The notes: generated by a model not told the origin, from the sequence alone. A stretch of 22,445 nt of DNA from JBAZYK01 sp964582265 (GCA_964582265.1 CAZOQT010000016.1:1-22445); one strand, 5' to 3'. Counted from the stretch's first letter, positions 1-8,579 are shown. Program-made: numbers and translations.

Positions 1-96
1 GCAAAAGAAACCGAAGCAGCTAAAAAAATTGCCCAGGTTAATGGAGGAGTGGGGACCGCAGTCAATCAGAATACAGAGAATAAAAAGACTTCCTAA
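1..96 (+). CDS. C-terminal end of an unidentified protein (partial)
   Basis: Frame 1 is open from the first base to a TAA at 94-96 and encodes 31 residues rich in Ala, Lys, Asn and Glu, ending in Lys-Thr-Ser. An intrinsic terminator follows 24 bases later, which supports this being a real gene end. Too little is present to name a family. The gene converges on atpC. Confidence 0.4.
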   Translation, partial: AKETEAAKKIAQVNGGVGTAVNQNTENKKTS

Positions 97-120
97 TTCA
101 CAACAATTTTAGATAAACAA

Positions 121-145
121 AAAGAGCCCAATTTAGGGCTCTTTT
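121..145. terminator. Bidirectional intrinsic terminator between the left-edge gene and atpC
   Basis: Nine-base arms AAAGAGCCC (121-129) and GGGCTCTTT (136-144) enclose a six-base loop. A T run follows on the plus strand and an A run precedes it, so the same hairpin ends in a T run on the minus strand too. It lies between two convergent genes and can end both the left-edge gene and the ATP synthase operon. Confidence 0.85.
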
Positions 146-190
146 ATATTCAATTTTATTCCAGCTTAAATTTTCGTCAGTTGAATCCAC

Positions 191-607
191 CTATTTCCTC
201 TTTTTTGCTTCTGCTATATCTGCAAGTCTTTCACGCAACATGTGTACCTGTAACTCTTTTTCCAGGTTTTCACGCATTAAGTCGTCCTTGGCTTCTTTTA
301 GCATTTTTTGAGCACGTTCGCGGGCTGCTTTAGCCTGTTCTTTTTCAATCGCTTCTACATTTTCCAAAGCATCCGCCAAAATGGTCGCTTTATTATTGTT
401 AACCTCCAGATAACCACCGCTTATAAACAAATATTCTTCGGTTTTATCGGTTTTTGTTACCTTAAGGCCACCAGGACCCAGCTTGGTCACCAAAGGGTGG
501 TGATTGGTCAAAATTCCAATTTCACCATCCACCGCTGGAGCCACCAACATTTCAATATCGGAGTCAAAAATTGTTTTTTCCGCCGTAACTATACTCAAAT
601 GAAACAT
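191..607 (-). CDS. atpC: F-type ATP synthase epsilon subunit
   Basis: 138 aa, the usual length for the family. The subunit belongs to the central stalk of F1, binds gamma and the c-ring, and can inhibit ATP hydrolysis. The N-terminal beta-sandwich is recognisable (GEIGILTNHHPLV near residues 28-40). A complete, highly charged C-terminal helical hairpin follows (about 85-138, rich in Lys, Glu and Arg), so the inhibitory arm is not truncated. It is the last gene of the operon, 27 bases after atpD, and the bidirectional terminator lies 47 bases past its stop. The ATG has no Shine-Dalgarno: the bases upstream read CCTCCC, the opposite of what would pair with 16S rRNA. Confidence 0.95.
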   Translation of the reverse strand: MFHLSIVTAEKTIFDSDIEMLVAPAVDGEIGILTNHHPLVTKLGPGGLKVTKTDKTEEYLFISGGYLEVNNNKATILADALENVEAIEKEQAKAARERAQKMLKEAKDDLMRENLEKELQVHMLRERLADIAEAKKRK

Positions 608-634
608 ATTCTTTGGGAGGTGATTGACTTAAAA

Positions 635-2038
635 CTATTTCTTAGCAGCCGCTAAAGCTTTCTCGTGTTTTTCACGGGCTTGTTCGATTGTACCAACCAT
701 ATAGAAATCCTGTTCGGTTAAATCATCGTGTTTACCAGCCAAAATTTCTGCAAATCCACGAACTGTATCCTTCATCTTTACGTACTGACCTGGAATGTTT
801 GTAAATGTCTCAGCCACAAAGTTTGGTTGAGAAAGGAAGCGTTGAATCTTACGAGCACGTGTAACCAGCATTTTATCTGCTTCAGAAAGTTCATCCATAC
901 CCAAAATAGCAATAATATCCTGTAAGTCCTTATAGCGCTGTAGTACACGTTGAACTTCACGGGCAACATTATAATGCTCTTTTCCAACAACATTTGGATC
1001 CAATTGTCTTGAAGTTGAATCAAGAGGATCAACTGCAGGATAAATACCTTTTTCAGAGAGCGCACGTGAAAGTACTACCGTAGAATCCAAATGTGAAAAG
1101 GTTGTAGCAGGAGCTGGATCTGTAAGGTCATCCGCAGGCACGTAAACCGCCTGTACAGATGTAATAGAACCATCTTTAGTAGATGTAATGCGTTCCTGTA
1201 AAGCACCCATTTCTGTAGCCAAGTTTGGTTGATAACCTACCGCAGATGGCATACGACCAAGCAGCGCAGATACTTCGGAACCAGCCTGAGTGAAACGGAA
1301 AATGTTATCAATAAATAGTAACACATCACGTTTTTCCACGTCACGGAAATATTCCGCAATGGTAAGACCAGTCAACGCCACACGTAAACGTGCTCCCGGT
1401 GGTTCATTCATCTGACCGAACACTAAGGCAGTTTTATCAATAACTCCGGAATCTTTCATTTCGTTCCAAAGATCATTACCTTCACGTGTACGTTCACCTA
1501 CACCGGCAAACACAGAGTAACCACCATGTTCCTTGGCAATATTACGAATAAGCTCTTGAATAAGCACTGTTTTACCTACACCGGCGCCTCCAAAAAGACC
1601 TACTTTACCACCTTTGGCAAAAGGACAAATAAGGTCAATTACTTTAAGGCCGGTTTCAAAAATTTCTGTTTGAGAAGATTGAGAGGTAAAAGTTGGGGCT
1701 GGACGATGAATTTCCCAGCGTTCTTTGCTTTCTACTGGGCCTAGCGCGTCAATCGGTTCACCAAGAACGTTTAATAGGCGTCCTAAAGCTTTTTCACCAA
1801 CTGGCACAGTGATTGATTTTCCAGTTGAATTTGCTTCCTGGCCACGAACAAGTCCATCGGTGGAATCCATCGCCACACCACGAACCTGGCCATCACCAAG
1901 CTGTTGCTGGATTTCTATCACCAGCTTGTTTTTGCCATTCATTACTTCTACTGTTTCCAAAATTTTTGGAAGTTCATCTGCAGAGAAGGCAAAGTCCACC
2001 ACCGGACCAATAACCTGAGTAATTTTTCCTTTTGCCAT
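635..2038 (-). CDS. atpD: F-type ATP synthase catalytic beta subunit
   Basis: 467 aa, full length. This is the catalytic F1 subunit that makes ATP from ADP and phosphate. The P-loop GGAGVGKT is at 150-157, the catalytic glutamate lies in the GERTREG motif (E182), and the ADP-contacting region FTQAGSEVSALLGRMPSAVG is at 249-268. The C-terminal DELSEAD (382-388) is a one-residue variant of the usual DELSEED, the segment that contacts gamma. It starts 43 bases after atpG without a visible Shine-Dalgarno. Nothing suggests loss of function. Confidence 0.98.
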   Translation of the reverse strand: MAKGKITQVIGPVVDFAFSADELPKILETVEVMNGKNKLVIEIQQQLGDGQVRGVAMDSTDGLVRGQEANSTGKSITVPVGEKALGRLLNVLGEPIDALGPVESKERWEIHRPAPTFTSQSSQTEIFETGLKVIDLICPFAKGGKVGLFGGAGVGKTVLIQELIRNIAKEHGGYSVFAGVGERTREGNDLWNEMKDSGVIDKTALVFGQMNEPPGARLRVALTGLTIAEYFRDVEKRDVLLFIDNIFRFTQAGSEVSALLGRMPSAVGYQPNLATEMGALQERITSTKDGSITSVQAVYVPADDLTDPAPATTFSHLDSTVVLSRALSEKGIYPAVDPLDSTSRQLDPNVVGKEHYNVAREVQRVLQRYKDLQDIIAILGMDELSEADKMLVTRARKIQRFLSQPNFVAETFTNIPGQYVKMKDTVRGFAEILAGKHDDLTEQDFYMVGTIEQAREKHEKALAAAKK

Positions 2039-2081
2039 AATAAGTTTTTAAAATGTTAATTGTTTAATTTATTTGAGGAAT

Positions 2082-2936
2082 TTAGCTGCCAGCCACCACT
2101 TCCAGAATTTGAGTTGTAATCTTAGCCTGACGCGCTTTGTTATAGTTCAAAGTTAAGTTATCAACGATTTCTGTGGCGTTATCTGAAGCCTGTCTCATTG
2201 CCATCATACGGGCACTTTGTTCAGAAGCCTGCGATTCAAGCAAAGTCTGGTAAACATTTGTTTCTATATATCTGTGTAGTAACTCATCTAAAAGCGCTTC
2301 TTTACCAGGTTCAAAAATATAATCACGTTTTACACCTGGAGTTAAATGACTTTTATCAACTGTAACAGGAAGTAATCTTTGCACGACCGGTTTTTGGCTG
2401 ATTGTAGAGTAAAAATGATTGTAAACCATATAAACTTCATCCAGTTTACCTGCCAAAAAGTCATCAACCACTACACGACTTACACCAAGCGCATCCAAAT
2501 AACTAAGTTTATCTGACATTGTTTCAAAATCAGCTAGAACTGCTTTTCCAATGCGTTCCATAGCCTGACGCCCTTTTTTACCTACAGTTAAAACAGTTTC
2601 TTGAGTATTATTTTTTTCTTTCAGAATTTCCAGCATTTTGCGGATAACATTGCTGTTAAAAGCTCCGCAAAGACCGCGATTTGCTGTGATAAAAATGTAA
2701 CCAACATTCTTAACAGCTTTCTTTTTTTTAAGCAGAGGATGAGTGAGTCTTGGTTGGCTCAAATAAACCAGATTCGCAATAATTTGCGAAAGTTTCTGCA
2801 AATATGGACGACCCTTTAAGGCTTGTGTCTGGGCACGCTTCATTTTAGAAGCTGCGATCATTTCCATGGCCTTGGTAATCTTTTGGGTCGATTTTACCGA
2901 CCTGATTCTGAGTTTTATATCTCTAAGAGAAGCCAT
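2082..2936 (-). CDS. atpG: F-type ATP synthase gamma subunit
   Basis: 284 aa, normal for the family. Gamma is the rotating central shaft inside the alpha3-beta3 head. The N-terminal helix matches the family start (MASLRDIKLRIRSVKSTQKI, then TKAMEMIAASKM). The internal ITANRGLCGAFNSNVIRK segment is present. The C-terminal helix (from about 241) ends in the conserved run of Asn-Ala-Thr-Glu, an Asn/Lys/Ala-rich stretch, then ITTQILEVVAGS. All three hallmarks are intact. It starts 28 bases after atpA and precedes atpD in the standard operon order. Confidence 0.96.
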   Translation of the reverse strand: MASLRDIKLRIRSVKSTQKITKAMEMIAASKMKRAQTQALKGRPYLQKLSQIIANLVYLSQPRLTHPLLKKKKAVKNVGYIFITANRGLCGAFNSNVIRKMLEILKEKNNTQETVLTVGKKGRQAMERIGKAVLADFETMSDKLSYLDALGVSRVVVDDFLAGKLDEVYMVYNHFYSTISQKPVVQRLLPVTVDKSHLTPGVKRDYIFEPGKEALLDELLHRYIETNVYQTLLESQASEQSARMMAMRQASDNATEIVDNLTLNYNKARQAKITTQILEVVAGS

Positions 2937-2964
2937 TTATTTAATCTTAATTACTAATATTAAT

Positions 2965-4473
2965 TTATTTCGTCCAACCCTGTTTAAATTCATTTATCGC
3001 GTTCTTAAGTTGTTCTTCAAGTTCAGATGTAAACTTCTTAGAAACCATTAAGGATTCTTGTAAGTTCTTATATTTGGTATCCAAGTAATCATACAATTTA
3101 GCTTCAAAGTCACGGATATCCTTAACTTCTACGTCATCCAGTAATCCTGCATTTACCGCGAAAATAATCGCTACCTGTTTAGATACTGGGAGTGGTTGAT
3201 ATTGAGGCTGTTTTAATACTTCTGTCATGCGTTGGCCACGTTCCAATAATGATTTTGTTTGAGGATCAAGATCAGAACCAATTTGCGCAAAGCTTTCCAT
3301 TTCACGGAATTGAGACAAACTTAAACGTAAGTTACCGGCAACCTTTTTCATAACCGGAATTTGAGCGGAACCACCTACGCGTGATACGGAAATACCGGCG
3401 TTAATAGCTGGACGTTTACCTGCATAAAATAGTTCGGCTTCAAGGTAAATCTGACCATCTGTAATTGAAATTACGTTAGTTGGAATGTACGCAGATACGT
3501 CACCGGCCTGTGTTTCAATAATTGGAAGCGCTGTGAGTGATCCACCACCTAAATCATCCGCAAGGCGGGATGCACGTTCCAGCAAGCGGGAATGTAGATA
3601 AAATACGTCTCCAGGGTACGCTTCACGACCTGGTGGGCGGCGAAGTAACAAAGAAACTTCACGATAAGCCCAAGCATGTTTTGAAAGATCATCATAAACA
3701 ATCAAGGCATCTTTGCCGCTGTACATAACATCTTCAGCCATAGCGCAGCCTGCATAAGGAGCAATAAAACTTAGCGCAGCAGCATCAGAAGCTGTAGCCA
3801 CAACCACAGTTGTGTATTCCATTGCACCCATTTGTTGCAATTTGTTAACTACAGTCGCAACAGTTGATTGTTTTTGGCCAATCGCTACGTAAAAACAATG
3901 AACGTTTTGGCCTTTTTGATTGATGATTGTATCGATTGCAATTGCGGTTTTACCAATTTGGCGATCACCAATGATAAGCTCACGTTGACCGCGACCAACT
4001 GGGATCATGGCATCAATAGCTTTAATACCGGTTTGCAAAGGAGTATTTACTGATTTTCTAAAAATTACACCTTCCGCTTTGTGTTCAATTGGGCGGAACT
4101 TGGTTGTTTTAACAGGTCCCTTGCCGTCAACTGGTTGTCCAAGAGCATTCACTACACGGCCTGTGAGCGCTTCACCAACTGGTACTTCCATCACGCGGCC
4201 AGTGCTTTTAACCATGTCGCCTTCTTTTAGATGTTTTCCCTGGTCAAACAAAATACAACCAACGGTATCCTGGCTAAGATTAATCGCCATACCAAAGGTA
4301 TTGCCTGGGAACTCAATCATTTCACCCATCTTAACGTCATTAAGACCGCTAACTTGGGCGACTCCATCACCGATCATTACGATCGTTCCTACACCAGTTT
4401 TTTCTGGTTGAAACTCATAATTCTCCAGTTGTTTGGCTAGGAATTCTGTAATCTCTTGGGCATTAATTTGCAT
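2965..4473 (-). CDS. atpA: F-type ATP synthase alpha subunit
   Basis: 502 aa, normal length. It is the non-catalytic nucleotide-binding subunit of F1. The P-loop GDRQIGKT lies at 169-176. The arginine finger that completes the catalytic site is R365 in ISVSRVGGSAQ. PGREAYPGDVFYLHSRLLER (281-300) is the family signature region, and the C-terminal helical domain is complete. The first residues (MQINAQEITEFLAKQL) match the usual amphipathic N-terminus that binds delta. It starts 32 bases after atpH with an AT-only upstream stretch and no Shine-Dalgarno. Confidence 0.98.
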   Translation of the reverse strand: MQINAQEITEFLAKQLENYEFQPEKTGVGTIVMIGDGVAQVSGLNDVKMGEMIEFPGNTFGMAINLSQDTVGCILFDQGKHLKEGDMVKSTGRVMEVPVGEALTGRVVNALGQPVDGKGPVKTTKFRPIEHKAEGVIFRKSVNTPLQTGIKAIDAMIPVGRGQRELIIGDRQIGKTAIAIDTIINQKGQNVHCFYVAIGQKQSTVATVVNKLQQMGAMEYTTVVVATASDAAALSFIAPYAGCAMAEDVMYSGKDALIVYDDLSKHAWAYREVSLLLRRPPGREAYPGDVFYLHSRLLERASRLADDLGGGSLTALPIIETQAGDVSAYIPTNVISITDGQIYLEAELFYAGKRPAINAGISVSRVGGSAQIPVMKKVAGNLRLSLSQFREMESFAQIGSDLDPQTKSLLERGQRMTEVLKQPQYQPLPVSKQVAIIFAVNAGLLDDVEVKDIRDFEAKLYDYLDTKYKNLQESLMVSKKFTSELEEQLKNAINEFKQGWTK

Positions 4474-4505
4474 AGTTCTTAAATTTATAATTTATAATTA
4501 ATTTT

Positions 4506-5066
4506 TTATAATTGTTCAAAAGGGGTTTCTTGATGCAAAAGGTATTTTTGCAAACTTTCCAAATAATTTTGGATCGAGCCATCATAAAGATATCCCTTTT
4601 CAAGAACCTGTATTCCACCAATCAGTTCAGGTTTAATTTGAAAATGTGCGCTAATCTTTTTCTTTTTCTTCTCTTCTAACTTTTTCACAAGAGCGTGTTC
4701 TTCTTCCTTACTTAAGGCTCGCGCGGAAGTAATAGTAACTTCTTCTATGCCTTTAGCTTCGTGATACAAATGGCTATAAACCTCATAAACTTTCGGCAAA
4801 ATAACCATTTTTCTTGATCCAGCCAACATTTTTAACAGATTCAAGATTAGAGGATTAACCTTCCCCTCAAAAGTTTTATTCAAAACTTCATCCCGGGCTG
4901 ATTTTTCCAGTACATTCAAAGCGTCCAACAATTTTTTGACCTTTACATGATGATAAAGGTCACATGCTGCCTTAAGCTCATGCAAAACACGTTCTTCTTC
5001 TTGTTTAGAAGCAGCAACTTCATAAAGTGCTTTGCCGTATTTTAGATGAGAATTAGAAGAAATCAT
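4506..5066 (-). CDS. atpH: F-type ATP synthase delta subunit
   Basis: 186 aa, typical for delta/OSCP, which joins the F1 head to the peripheral b-stalk. Identification rests on the C-terminal signature ELIGGIQVLEKGYLYDGSI followed by a Leu-rich helix, and on its position between atpF and atpA. The N-terminal region is a helical bundle of low conservation, as is usual. A KKKKK run precedes the final domain. The start lies 3 bases after the atpF stop, so translational coupling with the b subunit is likely. Confidence 0.92.
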   Translation of the reverse strand: MISSNSHLKYGKALYEVAASKQEEERVLHELKAACDLYHHVKVKKLLDALNVLEKSARDEVLNKTFEGKVNPLILNLLKMLAGSRKMVILPKVYEVYSHLYHEAKGIEEVTITSARALSKEEEHALVKKLEEKKKKKISAHFQIKPELIGGIQVLEKGYLYDGSIQNYLESLQKYLLHQETPFEQL

Positions 5067-5069
5067 GCG

Positions 5070-5690
5070 CTAAACACTAAGAGAATTAAGACTTTCATCA
5101 ATAAACTTGGCATCTTTCTGGCTGTCCAATTTTTCCTTGAGGATTTTTTCGGTTGCTTTTACAACAATGCTAACCGCTTTGCCCTTAAGTTCCTGCAAAG
5201 TTTTGGACTTTTCCATTTCCACAGATTGATGACCAGCTTTGATAATATGATCAGCTTGGTTATGAGCTTCCAGCAAAATTCCGGATTTAAGTTCTTCACC
5301 TGATTTGCGGGCTTTTTCCATGATTTGTTGGCCTTCCATGTTAGCCTTTTTGATCATTTCTGATTGAGTAGAAGTAGCTTCATTAAGCATTTTTTGTGCT
5401 TTGTCTGCGTTTTCTACCCCATCTTTAATCTTTTGCTCACGTTCACCCATCATTTTGAGCAGTGGCTTGTATAAAATAAAATACAAAGCCGCCAATAAGA
5501 TTAACAAGTTAAAAGCCTGTTCAAGAACAACAATCGGCTGAACCGAAAGACCTTGCGCTTCATGCGCTTTTTCTGGCACTTCTGTTATAGCTTCTGCAGT
5601 ACCAGCTTTTTCGGCATGTTCCGCTCCGGCACTACCCGTAACCTCCTCGGCTGTTGCATAGGCAACCGGGAGAAAAGAAAATTCGTTCAT
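5070..5690 (-). CDS. atpF: F-type ATP synthase b subunit with an N-terminal extension
   Basis: 206 aa against roughly 155-175 aa for most b subunits. The membrane helix is at about 53-75, followed by the family's LYKPLLKMMGEREQKIKDG (73-91) and a long charged helix to the end, as expected for the peripheral stalk. The extra length is at the front: about 50 residues rich in Ala, Glu, Gly and Thr precede the helix. This segment would lie outside the membrane and has no clear signal peptide. No in-frame ATG lies between codon 1 and the membrane helix, so the extension is probably real unless an alternative start codon is used. The start is 7 bases after atpE. Confidence 0.93.
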   Translation of the reverse strand: MNEFSFLPVAYATAEEVTGSAGAEHAEKAGTAEAITEVPEKAHEAQGLSVQPIVVLEQAFNLLILLAALYFILYKPLLKMMGEREQKIKDGVENADKAQKMLNEATSTQSEMIKKANMEGQQIMEKARKSGEELKSGILLEAHNQADHIIKAGHQSVEMEKSKTLQELKGKAVSIVVKATEKILKEKLDSQKDAKFIDESLNSLSV

Positions 5691-5697
5691 ATTAGAA

Positions 5698-5916
5698 CTA
5701 TTTATTTAAGATCAAAATTGCGATAACGAAAGAGAAAATACCAAGACCTTCTGCAAACGCAGCAGCAAGAATCATGTTCAACTGGATTTTAGAAGCTGCT
5801 TCTGGTTGACGAGCGATAGATTCAACCGCCTTTGCACCAATGCGACCAATAGAGAAAGCTGGCATTAATACGCCCAATGTAATTGCAAGCGCTGCAGCCA
5901 ATGTTGTGAGACTCAT
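5698..5916 (-). CDS. atpE: F-type ATP synthase c subunit (proton-type ring)
   Basis: 72 aa, two membrane helices joined by the cytoplasmic RQP loop (36-38). The ion-carrying carboxylate is E56. It is followed by Gly-Leu rather than Ser-Thr, and the position matching the Na+-liganding Gln of Ilyobacter is Ile23, so this should be an H+ ring. Aligned through AVES-ARQP, the glycine-repeat motif of helix 1 (GxGxGxGxG) reads V16, M18, A20, S22, G24, with only one glycine kept. The gene begins 95 bases after atpB; the spacer holds a hairpin. Confidence 0.96.
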   Translation of the reverse strand: MSLTTLAAALAITLGVLMPAFSIGRIGAKAVESIARQPEAASKIQLNMILAAAFAEGLGIFSFVIAILILNK

Positions 5917-5960
5917 ATTTTATGAGTTAAGAAATAAATGATGAGATAATCTCTCAGTGT

Positions 5961-6001
5961 CGGCCTTTAATGGGAAGTCAAAAGAAATCCCTAAAGACCG
6001 G
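5961..6001 (-). promoter_or_regulatory. Intercistronic hairpin between atpB and atpE
   Basis: The arms 5961-5975 and 5988-6001 pair over about 12 base pairs, with one C/A mismatch (5964/5997), a two-base bulge (5970-5971) and a 12-base A-rich loop. No T run follows in the direction of transcription, so this does not look like a terminator. A smaller GAGA/TCTC palindrome sits beside it at 5943-5953. Likely roles are mRNA processing, stability, or raising atpE expression relative to atpB, since the ring needs many c copies per a subunit. The role is inferred. Confidence 0.5.
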
Positions 6002-6011
6002 CAGCGAGCGA

Positions 6012-6851
6012 TTAAGCTGCTGATGCTTTTTCATGTGGTTTGCGCCCGATGATAATATCAACAGGTGCAGATTGTTCATTTGCAGTTGGCGCAATAACTT
6101 CATGATCTTCTTCTTCGTGTGCTGTATTTAAAGCAGTAAATGTCAAAAAGAGCACAGAGAACACAAATGCCTGGATCAAACCAATAATAAATTCAAGCCC
6201 CATGAACGGCAGTGGAAAGCCCGGCCCAATCAATAAGAATGCTACAGTCAAAACAATTTCTCCCCCAAAAATATTTCCAAAAAGACGAAGCGCCAAGGCT
6301 AGTGGACGTACCAGCTCAGAAATAATGTGCAAAAGACCAACAAAGAAATCAATAATCCCCATTGGGCCTTTGGTGAATAGGGCTTTAAGGTTTACAAAAT
6401 GCCCAAGATGACCAAATATCCCATGTGCTTTCATGCCCTGATATTCAAAATAGATAAATGCCACAATCGCAAATGCCGCAGTGGTGTTTAAGTCGCTTGT
6501 AGGCGCGCGTAAAAATCCGAGTTCTTCTGCTACTACACCCATGGCTATTCCCAGCCAGTTAGAAAAAAGAATAGTTAAAAAGAATGTGATAAAAATCGGG
6601 AAGTGTCTTTTTGCTGATTTTCCTCCCACTTCTTCCATAAAATTATGTAGTCCACCCAGAGACCATTCTACAAAATTCTGAAAAAAACCACGTGGAACAT
6701 ATTTAAGCGTTAGGCGAGCGGCCAGAGCCAAAGAAATCAAAATCGCCATTACGAGCCACATTGTAATAACAGTATTTGTCACTGGAATTCCAGGTGCTAT
6801 TTCAAATACAGTTTTTGGTGAAAGATGAATCTCTAGATCTTGGATGCCCAT
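6012..6851 (-). CDS. atpB: F-type ATP synthase a subunit
   Basis: 279 aa. This membrane subunit forms the two proton half-channels against the c-ring. The essential arginine is R189 in RPLALALRLFGNIFGGE (182-198), and Q227 sits in the last helix, as in the family. The membrane helices are well formed, and FSNWLG (96-101) is present. After the last helix comes an unusual hydrophilic tail of about 35 residues beginning HEEEDHE (245-251) and ending in Lys/Ala. It is the first gene of the operon; no atpI precedes it. The start ATG has no convincing Shine-Dalgarno. Confidence 0.96.
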   Translation of the reverse strand: MGIQDLEIHLSPKTVFEIAPGIPVTNTVITMWLVMAILISLALAARLTLKYVPRGFFQNFVEWSLGGLHNFMEEVGGKSAKRHFPIFITFFLTILFSNWLGIAMGVVAEELGFLRAPTSDLNTTAAFAIVAFIYFEYQGMKAHGIFGHLGHFVNLKALFTKGPMGIIDFFVGLLHIISELVRPLALALRLFGNIFGGEIVLTVAFLLIGPGFPLPFMGLEFIIGLIQAFVFSVLFLTFTALNTAHEEEDHEVIAPTANEQSAPVDIIIGRKPHEKASAA

Positions 6852-6910
6852 GGGAATGGCTTAAACATTACAAAAATCAAAGCTTTTCTTTAACCTAAAG
6901 CCAGCCACAC

Positions 6911-6938
6911 ATTTTAAGAAGCAATTTTAAAAAGTCAA
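6911..6938 (-). promoter_or_regulatory. Promoter of the ATP synthase operon
   Basis: Read on the minus strand: TTGACT (6938-6933), a 16-base spacer, TAAAAT (6916-6911). Both boxes match the sigma-70 consensus at five of six bases. The predicted start near 6904 leaves a leader of about 50 bases before atpB. It uses the same -10 and spacer length as the promoter at 8637-8664. Confidence 0.65.
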
Positions 6939-6968
6939 CCCCCAAATTTTTTTTCTTTAATCAATTAA

Positions 6969-8579
6969 TTATTTAAGCAGTTCAATTCGATATTGCTCAA
7001 AATTTGGCTGAAGCGTAGTTGCTTTTTTAAAATTATATTGGCTTGAAAGTTGACCAGTGGGGTTTTCGAGCCCTTTTCGATAATAATAATCTGCTTCTAT
7101 CAGGCGAATGTCTTTAAAAAAAATTATGCCTGCCGCAAATAGTAATGTTATAAAAACGATTATCACTTTTAGGGTTTTTGATATATTCAGGTTTAAAATT
7201 CTTGAATTATCTTGGTACAAATATCTCATCAAAAGCGCCACAAATAAAAATAAATAGACCCACAGGACCGTGACGGAAAAACCAAATTGATTAGAGACAA
7301 ATAAGGCTAAAATACCACATAAGATACCTAAATAAGTCCACGCCAATTCGCTTTTATCATTAAGGATTTTGCGCGTAACAGCATAAAAAAGCAGAACCAA
7401 AAATGCCAAATAGCAAACAAGTCCCGGAATACCAATTTGCACGGCAATGTCTAAAATTTCGTTATGTGCCCGATCCGGATAAGCCGCCTTAGAAAGGTCA
7501 GTATTTATATTCGCAGGAGCAAATTTGGCAAAGCTTAAGGCGAAAGTTTCAGGCCCATAACCAAACCAAGGACGATTTAAAATTTGTTTAGCTGCCGCAG
7601 GCCAGATCTCCAGCCTTGTTTCAATCGATTCACTGTATGCGCCATTAAATTTTAGTCTTTCCCAAAAGGTTGATTTTAAGTTTTGCCCAAAAGTATTTAT
7701 AGATCCAACAATTCCCACCAGTACCAATATTGTAGCTGCAGTTGCTAAAAAAATCCCTGGTGAACGCTTTTTTTTTGCTAGAACCCAGGAAAATAAGACT
7801 AACGCTGTGACTAAGCCCAAATATGAAGCGCGGCTATAGGTAAAATATAGAGCTGCAAAATTAAAAACCAGACCGACTAATATTCCCGCAAATTTATACC
7901 CTGTATTCCTTTTTTCGATCAGTCGCATCAGCATTAACGGAATCACCATAATTAAAAATCCACCCAGGTAATTGGGATTGCCCATGGTGCCATAAATCCT
8001 GCCCTCAAAGGCCGCATCATTCCAAAAAGGTAAAAAGCCTGGCAAAAACTTTTGTAAAATGGCGATTAATGAAGCCAGGGCGCTGGAAATAAAAATGGCG
8101 CATATGATCCGGTTCAAGCGCTTTGTGACTGTTTCAGTGTTATCCGATACCCCATACATGAAGATGATTGCCGCAAATATAAAATAAATAAAAAAAGTGT
8201 ATAAGCCTTGGAATCTAGGATAAAATCCCCAGGTACTTGTTAGTGGAGAAATGGAAAAAATTGTTGCTAATATGTAAAAGCAGCAGAAGCTAATTAGGCT
8301 TATTTGCAGCCATTTATGTACCTGTGGGTGCGCATGGGGCGAAGCCGCTTTTGGGAGCGCAAAGTGTTTGCTTATTGCCAGTTTTAGCAAGCTTAAAACC
8401 AATAAAATTAGCGTAACGCTTCTTAAAAGTGTTACCTTGGGGATTTCGAACGTAGTATAAATATTTGGCAAAAAAAATAACGGCAATATAAATATTACTG
8501 CTAAGTACAGCAATTCAATCGCGCGATTTATTCTATTAGTCCACCCCATATTTATGTTTAAAATTTTTTCAAAATACAT
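6969..8579 (-). CDS. O-antigen ligase/polymerase-family membrane protein (Wzy_C type)
   Basis: 536 aa with about a dozen membrane helices. The family transfers or polymerises lipid-linked sugar chains on the outer face of the membrane. Recognisable pieces are GTMGNPNYLGGFL (198-210), TYSRASYLGL (247-256), ETRLEIWPAAA followed by RPWFGYGPETF (320-346), and DRAHNEILDIAVQIGIPGL (369-387), which carries the conserved His (H372) of the long extracellular loop. After the last helix (about 470-488) the protein ends in roughly 45 residues resembling the first repeat of a TPR region (EADYYYRKGL, then FKKATTLQPNFEQYRIELL). Related proteins often carry several TPRs, so this may be a shortened version. 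The Met at residue 11 (MGWTNR) is a plausible alternative start. The exact glycan substrate is unknown. Confidence 0.82.
   Translation of the reverse strand: MYFEKILNINMGWTNRINRAIELLYLAVIFILPLFFLPNIYTTFEIPKVTLLRSVTLILLVLSLLKLAISKHFALPKAASPHAHPQVHKWLQISLISFCCFYILATIFSISPLTSTWGFYPRFQGLYTFFIYFIFAAIIFMYGVSDNTETVTKRLNRIICAIFISSALASLIAILQKFLPGFLPFWNDAAFEGRIYGTMGNPNYLGGFLIMVIPLMLMRLIEKRNTGYKFAGILVGLVFNFAALYFTYSRASYLGLVTALVLFSWVLAKKKRSPGIFLATAATILVLVGIVGSINTFGQNLKSTFWERLKFNGAYSESIETRLEIWPAAAKQILNRPWFGYGPETFALSFAKFAPANINTDLSKAAYPDRAHNEILDIAVQIGIPGLVCYLAFLVLLFYAVTRKILNDKSELAWTYLGILCGILALFVSNQFGFSVTVLWVYLFLFVALLMRYLYQDNSRILNLNISKTLKVIIVFITLLFAAGIIFFKDIRLIEADYYYRKGLENPTGQLSSQYNFKKATTLQPNFEQYRIELLK

Noticed and set aside
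4007..4411. 134-aa plus-strand ORF inside atpA
   Set aside because: Antisense shadow of a strongly conserved gene; Pro/Ser/Thr-rich translation without family features. Other antisense frames within the atp genes (for example 308-655 and 1725-2018) were dropped for the same reason.
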